8,710 nt of DNA from JBBDYD01 sp040901865 (GCA_040901865.1 JBBDYD010000019.1:1-8710); one strand, 5' to 3'. Shown: positions 1 to 7,371, counted from the first letter of the stretch. The notes: generated by a model from the letters alone, not told the origin. A program made the numbers and translations.

Positions 1-465
1 CCCCTGCGACCCGTGATCTATGCCCTGCTTGCCCGGCGCGAGTCCTTTGGCAAGGTTGTTCTGTTATATGGTACACGAGGGCCCGACGACATTCTCTTTC
101 GCAATGAGCTGGAAGCGTGGAGGGCCCGGTTTGATTTCGATGTGTACCTCACGGTTGACCGCGCAGCCGGAGGGTGGAAGGGCAATGTCGGCGTCGTGCC
201 GATGCTCATTCCCAAGGCGCCGTTCGATCCATCGAACACGGTAGCCATGATATGCGGTCCGGAAATTATGATGCGATTCACCACCATGGAGCTGGCGAAG
301 CGCGGGGTAGCACCCGACTCGATGTATGTTTCCATGGAGCGGAGTATGAAGTGCGGCATCGGCCTGTGCGGCCATTGTCAATTTGGCCCGGTGTTTGTTT
401 GCAAAGACGGCCCTGTGTTCGCTTATTCGCGCATCAAGCACCTTTTGGGAATCCGGGAGATCTGA
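1..465 (+). CDS. hydG: Hydrogenase gamma subunit (FAD/NAD(P)-binding, iron-sulfur), 5' partial
   Basis: This is the C-terminal part (154 codons visible, open from base 1) of the flavoprotein subunit of a group 3b [NiFe] hydrogenase. In that family it exchanges electrons between the FeS chain of the small subunit and NAD(P). The visible part begins at the PLRPVIYALL stretch of the ferredoxin-reductase fold. The NAD(P)-binding signature MICGPEIMM lies at about residues 83-91 of the fragment. It ends in a PyrK-type iron-sulfur domain with Cys118, Cys123, Cys126 and Cys134 (C-x4-C-x2-C-x7-C), which should hold a [2Fe-2S] cluster. The N-terminal FAD-binding half lies left of the window. The stop is one base before the hydD start, so the two genes are clearly co-transcribed. 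A dihydroorotate dehydrogenase electron-transfer subunit shares this fold, but the hydrogenase genes directly downstream make HydG much more likely. Confidence 0.9.
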   Translation, partial: PLRPVIYALLARRESFGKVVLLYGTRGPDDILFRNELEAWRARFDFDVYLTVDRAAGGWKGNVGVVPMLIPKAPFDPSNTVAMICGPEIMMRFTTMELAKRGVAPDSMYVSMERSMKCGIGLCGHCQFGPVFVCKDGPVFAYSRIKHLLGIREI

Positions 466-466
466 T

Positions 467-1255
467 ATGCCGCCGACCCGATCACCAAAACTCGCCGTCT
501 GGAAATTTGCTTCCTGCGACGGATGTCAGTTGAGCCTGCTGGATTGTGAGGATGAGCTTCTCGAGGTAACAGAACACATCACCATTGCCTATTTCCCCGA
601 GGCAACAAGGGCCGTGGTCCGCGGTCCGTACGATATCTCGCTTGTCGAGGGCTCCATTACGACGTCGCACGATGCGGAGCGCATTCACCAGATCAGGAGG
701 AATTCGCGGAAACTGGTCAGCATCGGCGCGTGCGCGACGGCAGGCGGAATTCAGGCTCTGCGGAATTTCACCGATGTGCAGAAACTCGTGTCTGCCGTTT
801 ACCCGTCTCCGCAGTACATCGAAACGCTGAAAAAGTCCACGCCGATCGCAGACCATGTGTTTGTCGATCATGAGCTCCGGGGCTGCCCTATCAGCAAAAG
901 CCAGTTGCTCGAAATTCTTGCCTGCTTGATCAACAACCGTAAGCCGCCCAGTTCCGCCTACAGCGTCTGCCAGGAGTGCAAAACGAGAGGCAATGTGTGC
1001 GGGCTCATCACGCACGGCCCGCCGTGTCTTGGTCCGGTAACGCAGGCCGGGTGCGGAGCGTTATGCCCCACGTATCATCGCGGATGCTTCGGCTGTTTTG
1101 GACCAAAGGAATCCGCCAACACTGTTTCGCTCTGCCAAACCTGGGAAACGGCCGGGATGACAGATGAGGACCTCATGTTGCTTTTCCGCAGTTTCAATGC
1201 CGCTGCAGAGGCGTTCCGAAGAGAGAGTGAAATCCATGAAGACACGCACCATTAA
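467..1255 (+). CDS. hydD: [NiFe] hydrogenase small subunit (delta, electron-transfer FeS protein)
   Basis: This is the small subunit of a group 3b hydrogenase (262 aa), which carries electrons from the NiFe site to HydG. The N-terminal part has the CDGCQ motif (Cys17, Cys20), then IGACA (Cys89) and RGCP (Cys140). Together these give the four ligands of the proximal [4Fe-4S] cluster. A second cysteine-rich region has Cys168, 171, 178, 187, 196, 200, 207 and 210, including VCQECK, PCLGPVTQAGCGALCP and GCFGCFG. Eight cysteines are enough for two more [4Fe-4S] clusters, as expected in this family. I see no Tat signal or C-terminal membrane anchor, so it is cytoplasmic. The ATG at 467 is chosen because it follows the hydG stop by one base and has GGGAG seven bases upstream. 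An in-frame upstream ATG at 383 would lie inside hydG and add unrelated residues. The gene overlaps hydA by 20 bases. Confidence 0.95.
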   Translation: MPPTRSPKLAVWKFASCDGCQLSLLDCEDELLEVTEHITIAYFPEATRAVVRGPYDISLVEGSITTSHDAERIHQIRRNSRKLVSIGACATAGGIQALRNFTDVQKLVSAVYPSPQYIETLKKSTPIADHVFVDHELRGCPISKSQLLEILACLINNRKPPSSAYSVCQECKTRGNVCGLITHGPPCLGPVTQAGCGALCPTYHRGCFGCFGPKESANTVSLCQTWETAGMTDEDLMLLFRSFNAAAEAFRRESEIHEDTHH

Positions 1256-2528
1256 TGTTGAAACACTCGCACGCGTCGAGGGCGAGGGTGCAGTCCGCAT
1301 CAAGTTGCGCGGACAATCCATCCAGGAACTTGTTCTGAATATCTATGAGCCGCCGCGGCTCTTCGAGGGATTCCTCCGGGGGCGCCGATATCTCGAGGTG
1401 CCTGATATTACCGCCCGCATCTGCGGAATTTGCCCCGTTGCCTATCAAATGAGTTCCGTCCAGGCGATCGAACGATTGCTGGGCGTCACCGTTGATCCCC
1501 GCGTCAGGGACCTCCGCCGATTGCTCTATTGCGGTGAATGGATTGAAAGTCACGCACTTCACATTTATTTACTGCACGCGCCGGATTTTCTTGGAACGCA
1601 AGATGCAATCCAGCTTGCCAAAGTGCATCCCGACATTGTGAAAGAGGGACTTCGTCTTAAGAAGATCGGAAACGAGATTGTCAGGGTTGTGGGCGGAAGA
1701 GAGATCCATCCGATCAATGTCCGGGTTGGCGGGTTTTACCGATCGCCAGATCCGTCCGAATTCGACGCGCTGAAAAAAGATCTCGAATGGGCCATCGACG
1801 CATCCATCCGGACAATCCGATGGGTCGCGACATTCCCCTTCCCGGAATTCGACCGCCCGTACCTGTTCGTTGCGCTCCGGCATCCTGAAGAATATGCGAT
1901 TACTGAGGGAAGGATTGTCGCAAGCGACGGGATGGATATCGATGTTTCGGAATTCGAGTCCAACTTCATCGAGGAACATGTTGCACATTCCAACGCCCTG
2001 CATTCCGTTCGCAAGGACGGCCGATCGTATTTCGTGGGGCCGCTCGCCCGCTTCAACCTGAATTTCGGAATGCTTACGCCACTTGCCCGCGAAGAATCAG
2101 AAAAGGCGGGTTTGCACGGCAAATGCGTGAACCCGTTTCAGAGCATTATCGTCCGCTCGGTCGAGATGTTGTACGCCTTTCAGGAAGCATTGCGCCTGGT
2201 CAATGCGTATCAACCGCCGCCGTTTCAAGAAGTCACACCGCGTGCGGGAATTGGGTGGGGCGCAACCGAGGCACCGCGCGGGCTTTTGTATCATCGGTAT
2301 CGCATTGATGAGCGCGGATCGATCCTCGATGCCAGAATTATTCCGCCAACATCCCAAAATCAGAAAAGCATCGAAGAAGACCTGCGCGAGTATGTCACGA
2401 AGCACCATGAACTTCCCACGGATCGCCTCACTCTGGAGTGTGAGCAGGCCATCCGGAATTACGATCCGTGTATCTCCTGTGCGACGCATTTTGTGTCTCT
2501 CGAGAAAGTCGACGAGCATCTCTCCTAA
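1236..2528 (+). CDS. hydA: [NiFe] hydrogenase large subunit (alpha, catalytic)
   Basis: This is the catalytic large subunit (430 aa) that holds the NiFe(CN)2CO centre, where H2 is oxidised or protons are reduced. The N-terminal L1 motif is RICGICPVAYQ with nickel ligands Cys63 and Cys66. The C-terminal L2 motif is DPCISCATH with Cys412, Cys415 and His418. The stretch TEAPRG (344-349) holds the conserved arginine (Arg348) near the active site. RVEGEG (13-18) is the usual N-terminal signature. Twelve residues follow His418. In this family such a tail is cut off by a dedicated endopeptidase after nickel insertion, and a fitting protease gene lies at 3037. ATG 1236 is preferred over the ATG at 1164 because the protein then begins just before the conserved signature and a GA-rich ribosome site precedes it. 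Tyr70 stands where many large subunits have histidine in CxxCxxxH. The group 3b call rests on the HydG and HydD neighbours. Confidence 0.95.
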   Translation: MKTRTINVETLARVEGEGAVRIKLRGQSIQELVLNIYEPPRLFEGFLRGRRYLEVPDITARICGICPVAYQMSSVQAIERLLGVTVDPRVRDLRRLLYCGEWIESHALHIYLLHAPDFLGTQDAIQLAKVHPDIVKEGLRLKKIGNEIVRVVGGREIHPINVRVGGFYRSPDPSEFDALKKDLEWAIDASIRTIRWVATFPFPEFDRPYLFVALRHPEEYAITEGRIVASDGMDIDVSEFESNFIEEHVAHSNALHSVRKDGRSYFVGPLARFNLNFGMLTPLAREESEKAGLHGKCVNPFQSIIVRSVEMLYAFQEALRLVNAYQPPPFQEVTPRAGIGWGATEAPRGLLYHRYRIDERGSILDARIIPPTSQNQKSIEEDLREYVTKHHELPTDRLTLECEQAIRNYDPCISCATHFVSLEKVDEHLS

Positions 2529-2551
2529 CCTTTTATTTCCCTGAGGATTCC

Positions 2552-3040
2552 ATGCCAAAGACGAGTGACCTCCAGCGCTACCTTAACAATAACGGAATTC
2601 CCTACAGTATCATCGAGCATGAGCCCGTATTTTCAGCGCATGGTGTCGCGCTTGCGACACACGCCGTCGACAAGGAGTGTGCAAAATCGGTCATCCTTTC
2701 CATCGACAATCGGTACTGGATGGCGGTGCTTCGTGCAGATGAGGGGATCAGCATGCATCTGGTCAAGTTGCTTTTTGGGGCACGTGAGGTGCAAATGGCC
2801 CATGAGGAAAACCTGGGCCATTTGTTTCCCGACTGCCAGCTGGGCGCCATGCCGCCGTTCGGTAATCTGTACGGCCTCCCGATTCTTCTGGATGCTTCAC
2901 TGTTGGACGATGAAGAAATAACTTTCAACGCCTGCACAGTCACAAAATCCATTCGGATGAGAATGGAGGACTACCGGAGACTTGTTCATCCGCTCATCGG
3001 GAGATTTGCCCAGCCGATATTTGTCAGGTCCGAAGAATGA
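2552..3040 (+). CDS. YbaK/ProX-type aminoacyl-tRNA deacylase domain protein
   Basis: This is a stand-alone tRNA-editing domain protein (162 aa) of the YbaK/EbsC/ProX superfamily. Members hydrolyse wrongly charged tRNAs such as Cys-tRNA(Pro) or Ala-tRNA(Pro). Visible family marks are IEHEPVFSAHGVA near residues 21-33, the conserved lysine in ECAKSVIL (Lys45), the stretch LFPDCQLGAMPPFGNLYGLP (91-110) with the substrate-loop GxxPPFG, and the TKSIRM segment near 131-136. No other domain is fused to it. ATG 2552 is chosen because GAGGA lies four bases upstream and the family usually starts just before this point. The longer frame from 2468 would run inside hydA. It sits 23 bases after hydA and overlaps the following protease gene by ATGA, so it is part of the hydrogenase operon. 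The tRNA substrate cannot be told from the sequence. A link to hydrogenase making is inference from position only. Confidence 0.88.
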   Translation: MPKTSDLQRYLNNNGIPYSIIEHEPVFSAHGVALATHAVDKECAKSVILSIDNRYWMAVLRADEGISMHLVKLLFGAREVQMAHEENLGHLFPDCQLGAMPPFGNLYGLPILLDASLLDDEEITFNACTVTKSIRMRMEDYRRLVHPLIGRFAQPIFVRSEE

Positions 3041-3546
3041 TAACGAAGCCAGCAAACAGAATGAGAACCATGACGGGGAGCGGGCAATTGTTGATTATCG
3101 GAATCGGCACGGAGTTGTACGGCGATGACGCAGCCGGCCTTGCAGTCGTCCGGTCTCTTCGCTCGGTCGAGCTGCCCGAGTTTGTGAAGATAATGGAATT
3201 CTCCAGTGACGGCGCATCATTGATCAATTTGTGGGATGATGCCACACGGGTCATTTTGATCGACTGCGTTTCAGCGCAAACACTTCCGGGAACCATTGTG
3301 GCAATTGATCTCCTGCATGGGTCATTGCCAAGCCACTGGAAGCCCTCAACACATAATTTTGGGCTGGTGGAAGCTGTTGGGCTGGCGCGCGCCATGGGTC
3401 GCCTCCCCTCGTCTCTCATGTTGTATGGTATTCAGGGTAACTCTCATGAGCACGGGCACGGGCTTTCTCCGGAAGTTCGCGTGGCCGTCGAAAATGTGGC
3501 AACAATGATCGAGCTGGAATTGCTCGATGTATTGGACTGTTCCTGA
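3037..3546 (+). CDS. Hydrogenase maturation endopeptidase (HybD/HycI family)
   Basis: This is a nickel-dependent endopeptidase (169 aa, normal family length) that trims the C-terminal tail of a hydrogenase large subunit as the last maturation step. The sequence shows the N-terminal GIGTELYGDDAAG motif, in which the acidic pair Asp30-Asp31 matches the first metal ligand region of HybD. It also has LIDCVSA, with the second acidic ligand, and STHNFGL, with the metal-binding histidine. Its likely substrate is HydA, two genes upstream, which keeps a 12-residue tail after DPCxxCxxH. The start at 3037 overlaps the stop of the preceding gene as ATGA and suggests translational coupling. ATGs at 3061 and 3070 are also possible, and would place the motif nearer to the N-terminus, as in many relatives. 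It closes the structural block of the cluster. Confidence 0.92.
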   Translation: MITKPANRMRTMTGSGQLLIIGIGTELYGDDAAGLAVVRSLRSVELPEFVKIMEFSSDGASLINLWDDATRVILIDCVSAQTLPGTIVAIDLLHGSLPSHWKPSTHNFGLVEAVGLARAMGRLPSSLMLYGIQGNSHEHGHGLSPEVRVAVENVATMIELELLDVLDCS

Positions 3547-3693
3547 CCCCCCCCACCCCGCCCCCCTCTCCGTTTCGGGAATTCACTCCTTCAGTCTTTG
3601 CAATGTTGGGAAATTAAGACCAAAAACTCTCTGTTTTCGAAGGGGCAAGGAGGGTACAGGAATTGCGTAAAAGATGGTATAAGGAAGCCGCTT
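3547..3693 (+). other. Intergenic region between structural and hyp blocks, with C-rich tract
   Basis: This is the largest gap between genes in the window (147 bases). It opens directly after the protease stop with a C-rich, nearly G-free run at 3547-3570: eight C, A, four C, G, six C, then TCTC. C-rich, G-poor RNA of this kind resembles Rho loading sites. The complementary strand has closely spaced G-runs that could fold into a G-quadruplex. I found no convincing hairpin-plus-T-run terminator and no confident promoter. A TATAAG at 3679 lacks a good partner at the expected spacing. A weak AT-rich inverted repeat, AAAAC/GTTTT with a five-base loop, lies near 3624-3638. The region could hold the end of the first transcript and the start of a hyp transcript, but this is inference. 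Confidence 0.5.
3681..3687 (+). promoter_or_regulatory. Ribosome binding site of hypA
   Basis: AAGGAAG lies six bases before the ATG at 3694. It supports that start over the in-frame ATG at 3598, together with the need for histidine at position 2 of HypA. Confidence 0.7.
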
Positions 3694-4041
3694 ATGCACG
3701 AGCTCTCGGCAGCCAGAAACCTCGTCGAGTTGATTCAAAACGAGATTCCGCCCGCTGACCTGTCGTCCGTACGGTCAGTGAGAATACTCATCGGAGATCT
3801 CGCGGGAATTGTTCCGGATTCCCTTGAATTCTGTTACACCGTCGTTACAGAGGGAACACCGCTCGCTGCTTCCCGCCTCTCATTCGAACGTGTGCCGTTC
3901 GAGATCTACTGCGCGAACTGTGAGAGATCTTCCTGCAATACCGAAGGTACTGTGTTTTGTCCGCACTGTTCGCATCCCGCTTCCTCGATTATGAGAGGCA
4001 ATGAATTGGAATTGTCCGGTATTGAGGTTGAGGACGAGTAA
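3694..4041 (+). CDS. hypA: Hydrogenase nickel incorporation protein HypA
   Basis: This is a nickel metallochaperone (115 aa) that, with HypB, delivers nickel to the hydrogenase large subunit precursor. The protein starts MHEL, so the nickel-binding His2 and Glu3 are in place. A zinc finger is formed by Cys73-x2-Cys76 and Cys89-x2-Cys92, close to the positions in E. coli HypA. An additional Cys81 lies between the pairs. ATG 3694 is required because only this start puts histidine at position 2, and AAGGAAG lies upstream. An upstream in-frame ATG at 3598 would add 32 residues and destroy the N-terminal nickel site. It is the first gene of the hyp block, with hypB 11 bases downstream. Confidence 0.96.
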   Translation: MHELSAARNLVELIQNEIPPADLSSVRSVRILIGDLAGIVPDSLEFCYTVVTEGTPLAASRLSFERVPFEIYCANCERSSCNTEGTVFCPHCSHPASSIMRGNELELSGIEVEDE

Positions 4042-4052
4042 CAGGAACACTC

Positions 4053-4736
4053 ATGACTACCATCACCATAGAGCGCAAGATTCTTGAGAAGAACGATCTG
4101 ATCGCCGAGCGCAACCGGGCATTCTTCAACGCGCGAGGAATCGTAGCACTGAACCTCGTCAGCTCTCCCGGTTCGGGAAAAACGAGTCTCCTTGAGCGGA
4201 CCCTTGCTCACCTTTCCGGCAGGATACCCGTGGCGGTTATTGAGGGAGATGTGCAGACAGATCTTGATGCACAACGCATCGATCGCCTGGGAGTCCCCGT
4301 CGCCCAGATTATCACAAACGGCGGGTGTCATCTGGAAGCGCACCTCGTCGAACAGGCTTTTCAGCACATCGACCTCTCACGCTCCCGGCTTCTGTTCATT
4401 GAGAATGTGGGAAATCTCGTTTGTCCCGCGAATTACGATCTCGGCGAAGACGCCAAGGTGGTCATCGTGAGCACGACCGAAGGAGACGATAAACCGCTGA
4501 AGTACCCGGGGATGTTCCATAAAGCCTCCGTCTTGATCATCAACAAAATCGATCTCACCCCTTATTTGCCGACAAACCCCGGGACTCTCAGGGCGAACGC
4601 TTTGTTGGTGAACCCGCACCTCACTGTTTTTGAAACGTCTTGTGTCACCAACGAGGGAATCGGCTCATGGTGTTCCTGGATTGAATCCATGGTGTCGCAG
4701 AAGAACCTGACAATGGTTCCGGAGGTTTTTCTATGA
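4053..4736 (+). CDS. hypB: Hydrogenase nickel incorporation GTPase HypB
   Basis: This is a SIMIBI-class GTPase (227 aa) that works with HypA in GTP-dependent nickel insertion in the cytoplasm. The P-loop SSPGSGKT is at residues 37-44. The switch region has EGDVQTDLDAQR (64-75). GGCHLEAH (90-97) supplies the Cys92 and His93 of the metal site at the dimer interface. IENVGNLVCPANYDLGE (116-132) is the family hallmark, and NKID (164-167) is the guanine-specificity motif. It lacks both the histidine-rich stretch and the N-terminal CxxCGC nickel site found in some HypB proteins, so it probably does not store nickel. The stop overlaps the hypF start as ATGA. Confidence 0.97.
   Translation: MTTITIERKILEKNDLIAERNRAFFNARGIVALNLVSSPGSGKTSLLERTLAHLSGRIPVAVIEGDVQTDLDAQRIDRLGVPVAQIITNGGCHLEAHLVEQAFQHIDLSRSRLLFIENVGNLVCPANYDLGEDAKVVIVSTTEGDDKPLKYPGMFHKASVLIINKIDLTPYLPTNPGTLRANALLVNPHLTVFETSCVTNEGIGSWCSWIESMVSQKNLTMVPEVFL
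4721..4725 (+). promoter_or_regulatory. Ribosome binding site of hypF
   Basis: GGAGG inside the 3' end of hypB lies seven bases before the hypF ATG at 4733. It supports that start and shows that hypF is translated from the same message as hypB. Confidence 0.75.
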
Positions 4737-7090
4737 GCGGGGATCGGGAAACTGCTGGATCATCGAACCGATTACGACTGAGCATTGTTGCCCGGGGCGC
4801 AGTGCAAGGTGTGGGCTTCCGCCCCTTTGTGTACCGCCTTGCAAATGAACTTGGCCTCGAAGGATGGGTTTCCAATTCCATGGCAGGGGTGCACATTGAA
4901 GTCGAGGGGCCGAAGGAATTTCTGGATGCCTTTCTTATCCGCCTCTCTCAGGAAAAACCCCCACGGTCGTTTCTCCAGAGTGTCGAGGCCTCGTTCCTCG
5001 ATCCGGTTGAGTATTCAGGATTCGAAATCCGGGAAAGCACAGACACCAGATCCGGAATTCCCCTGATTCTTCCCGACATTGCCACATGTCCCGATTGCCT
5101 CCGCGAAGTCTTCAACATTGGTAACCGACGGTATCTCTATCCGTTCACCAACTGCACAAATTGCGGGCCGCGCTATTCCATCATCGAATCCCTCCCCTAT
5201 GACCGGCCGGGCACTTCGATGAAGCAATTCGATATGTGCCCCGCCTGCCGGCACGAGTACGCTGATCCCGGGAACCGTCGATTCCATGCTCAACCCAACG
5301 CGTGCCCCGAGTGCGGACCACACCTCGAGCTGTGGAATGCCTCAGGAAAGGCAACTGCAATCCATCGTGAGGCGCTTCTGCACGCGGTCAAAGCCCTCCG
5401 CGAGGGTAAGGTTCTCGCCCTCAAAGGGTTGGGCGGATTTCAGCTTCTGGTGGATGCACGGAACGACCAGGCAGTGCGTGAATTGCGGCGACGGAAGCAT
5501 CGTGATGAAAAGCCGTTTGCGGTTATGGTCCCTTCCCTCAAAACCGTGAAGGAACTTTGCAGTATTTCCCCGCTTGAAGAACGCCTCCTGCTTTCACCGG
5601 AATCACCGATTGTGTTGCTCGATCGGTGCAGTGCTTCACGTGATGCAGGGAAACTCATCGCGGCATCAGTCGCACCGGGAAATCCGACACTGGGACTCAT
5701 GCTCCCGTATACACCATTACACCACCTTCTCCTCCGCGATCTCGGCTTCCCAATCGTTGCGACCAGCGGTAATCGTTCCGACGAGCCCATTTGCACGGAT
5801 GAACATGAGGCGCTGGATCGTCTTCAGGGAATCGCCGATCTGTTTCTAGTTCACAACCGCCCCATTGTCCGACACGTTGATGACTCCGTCGTTCGTGTTG
5901 TGCTCGGACGCGAACTTGTTTTGCGGCGCGCCAGGGGGTTTGCTCCTCTTCCCGTCATTCTCCCTTTAAATGGTCCGCCGAATCTCGCGGTGGGTGCGCA
6001 TCTGAAAAACACTGTTGCCCTAGCCTCGGAAACATCCTCGTTCGTCAGTCAGCATATCGGTGATCTGGAATCACAGGAGTCCTTTGAGGCGTTCCGGAAA
6101 ACCATTGACGATTTAAAAACCCTGCTGGGTGTCGAACCGGCCACAATCATTTGCGACGCACATCCGGATTACCTTTCGACAAAATACGCGGAACAGGAAG
6201 GGAACACCGTGGTGTCGATTCAGCACCACTACGCCCATCTCGCTGCGTGCATGGCTGAGAATCAGCTGGAGGGGCCATTGCTGGGTGTGACATGGGATGG
6301 CACGGGATATGGCAGCGACGGAACAATCTGGGGCGGTGAATTCCTCCTCACATCAGAATCCTCGTTTGACCGGGTTGCGACGTTCAAATCATTCCATCTC
6401 CCTGGTGGGGACCAGGCCATGCGCGAACCGCGGCGCGCAGCGCTGGGAATCCTCTTTGAGCTCTTTGGCGAGTCCATCTTTCATGACCGTGAGTTGCTCT
6501 CCGTTTCCTCGCTCTCAGCCCCGGTGATTCCAGTGATCCGGGATATGTTGCTGAGAAACATCAACGCACCAAAGACATCGAGCGTCGGACGACTCTTCGA
6601 TGCCGTCGCTTCCATGGTGGGACTGCGTCATGTGACGACATTCGAAGGACAGGCTGCGATGGAACTCGAATACCTTGCAGCCGGCGCTCCTCCCTCGGAT
6701 GATTCGTATGACTTCCTGGTAAGCGATCTTCAGGTCCCGTTTGTGGTGGACTGGACGCCCATGATCATCGAGATCCTCAAGGATGTGCAACGATCGGTTC
6801 CCCAAGAAGCCATCGCCCAGAAATTCCACAATACCTTGTGTGAGATCATCCTGTCTGTTTGCAGACGCGTGAAAGAACCCAGGATTGTGCTCACGGGAGG
6901 ATGCTTTCAGAACCGATATCTCCTTGAGCGCTCGGTGAGGCTTCTCACGGACGCAGACTTCCGCGTTTCATGGCATCAGCGCATTCCCCCTAACGACGGA
7001 GGAATTTCCCTCGGGCAACTGTATGCCGCACGGCGCGCCCATATCCTCAACGTTCCATCAGTTGAACCTGCGGAACCTACCTATGGATGA
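4733..7090 (+). CDS. hypF: Carbamoyltransferase HypF
   Basis: HypF (785 aa, usual length) uses carbamoyl phosphate and ATP to carbamoylate the C-terminal cysteine of HypE, which is the first step in making the cyanide ligands of the active-site iron. All domains are present in order. The acylphosphatase domain has RGAVQGVGFRPF and GWVSN, with catalytic Arg30 and Asn48. Two C4 zinc fingers follow (Cys119, 122, 141, 144 and Cys169, 172, 191, 194). The YrdC-like domain has KGLGGF (231-236), KHRDEKPFAVM (255-265) and TSGN (344-347). The Kae1-like domain carries HHYAH with the HxxxH metal site (His498, His502), TWDGTGYG (520-527) and TGGCFQN (721-727). No frameshift or truncation is seen. It overlaps hypB by four bases. 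The partner HypE is not in the window. Confidence 0.98.
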   Translation: MSGDRETAGSSNRLRLSIVARGAVQGVGFRPFVYRLANELGLEGWVSNSMAGVHIEVEGPKEFLDAFLIRLSQEKPPRSFLQSVEASFLDPVEYSGFEIRESTDTRSGIPLILPDIATCPDCLREVFNIGNRRYLYPFTNCTNCGPRYSIIESLPYDRPGTSMKQFDMCPACRHEYADPGNRRFHAQPNACPECGPHLELWNASGKATAIHREALLHAVKALREGKVLALKGLGGFQLLVDARNDQAVRELRRRKHRDEKPFAVMVPSLKTVKELCSISPLEERLLLSPESPIVLLDRCSASRDAGKLIAASVAPGNPTLGLMLPYTPLHHLLLRDLGFPIVATSGNRSDEPICTDEHEALDRLQGIADLFLVHNRPIVRHVDDSVVRVVLGRELVLRRARGFAPLPVILPLNGPPNLAVGAHLKNTVALASETSSFVSQHIGDLESQESFEAFRKTIDDLKTLLGVEPATIICDAHPDYLSTKYAEQEGNTVVSIQHHYAHLAACMAENQLEGPLLGVTWDGTGYGSDGTIWGGEFLLTSESSFDRVATFKSFHLPGGDQAMREPRRAALGILFELFGESIFHDRELLSVSSLSAPVIPVIRDMLLRNINAPKTSSVGRLFDAVASMVGLRHVTTFEGQAAMELEYLAAGAPPSDDSYDFLVSDLQVPFVVDWTPMIIEILKDVQRSVPQEAIAQKFHNTLCEIILSVCRRVKEPRIVLTGGCFQNRYLLERSVRLLTDADFRVSWHQRIPPNDGGISLGQLYAARRAHILNVPSVEPAEPTYG

Positions 7091-7151
7091 ACCGTTGCTT
7101 CCTGCAGGAAAATATGGACAGGTGATCATGAAAACAGGCTGGGGGTGCTGA
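7083..7151 (+). other. Possible 22-codon ORF bridging hypF and hypC
   Basis: A short open frame starts with ATG eight bases before the end of hypF and stops one base before the hypC ATG. It could encode a 22-residue peptide beginning MDEPLLPAGKYG and ending GWGC. It fills the hypF-hypC gap exactly, so it might couple translation of the two genes. It has no ribosome site that stands out and no family that I recognise, and a frame of this size can occur by chance. I list it as a candidate only. Confidence 0.15.
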
Positions 7152-7152
7152 C

Positions 7153-7371
7153 ATGTGCCTCGCCATTCCGGGAAAAATCCTTGAAATTAGTCCGGAGCCC
7201 ACTCCACGCACAGGTCTTGTCAGCTTCGAAGGCGTGAAGAAGTCTATTTGCCTTGACCTGGTGCCTGAGGCAGAGCCCGGAGAGTACGTCATTGTTCATG
7301 CCGGATTTGCCATCGCCGTGCTGAACGAGCGCGAGGCAAGAAAAACCCTCGATCTCATAGCGCAGATGTAG
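7153..7371 (+). CDS. hypC: Hydrogenase assembly chaperone HypC
   Basis: HypC (72 aa) is a small chaperone of the HypC/HupF family. It forms a complex with HypD on which the Fe(CN)2CO unit is built, then brings it to the hydrogenase large subunit precursor. It begins MCLAIPGKI with the essential Cys2, which binds iron after removal of the start methionine, and has the conserved VHAGFAI segment with His49. The small beta-barrel length fits. ATG 7153 must be the start because Cys2 is required, and a G-rich stretch (GGGGG) lies seven bases upstream. hypD follows after 19 bases, the usual pairing. Confidence 0.96.
   Translation: MCLAIPGKILEISPEPTPRTGLVSFEGVKKSICLDLVPEAEPGEYVIVHAGFAIAVLNEREARKTLDLIAQM

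Noticed and set aside
482..1015. Minus-strand frame of 177 codons opposite hydD
   Set aside because: It is a shadow of the hydD reading frame. The plus strand has the full cysteine pattern of a hydrogenase small subunit, and no ribosome site or known motif supports the antisense frame.
3624..3638. AAAAC/GTTTT inverted repeat as a terminator or operator
   Set aside because: The stem is only five mostly AT pairs with no T-run after it, too weak to call.
3663..3684. Sigma-70-like promoter using TTGCGT and TATAAG upstream of hypA
   Set aside because: The two hexamers are about ten bases apart, far too close for a -35/-10 pair, and TATAAG runs into the ribosome site.
3598..3693. N-terminal extension of HypA from an upstream in-frame ATG
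   Set aside because: HypA needs histidine directly after the start methionine, and a good ribosome site precedes 3694, so the extension is untranslated leader.
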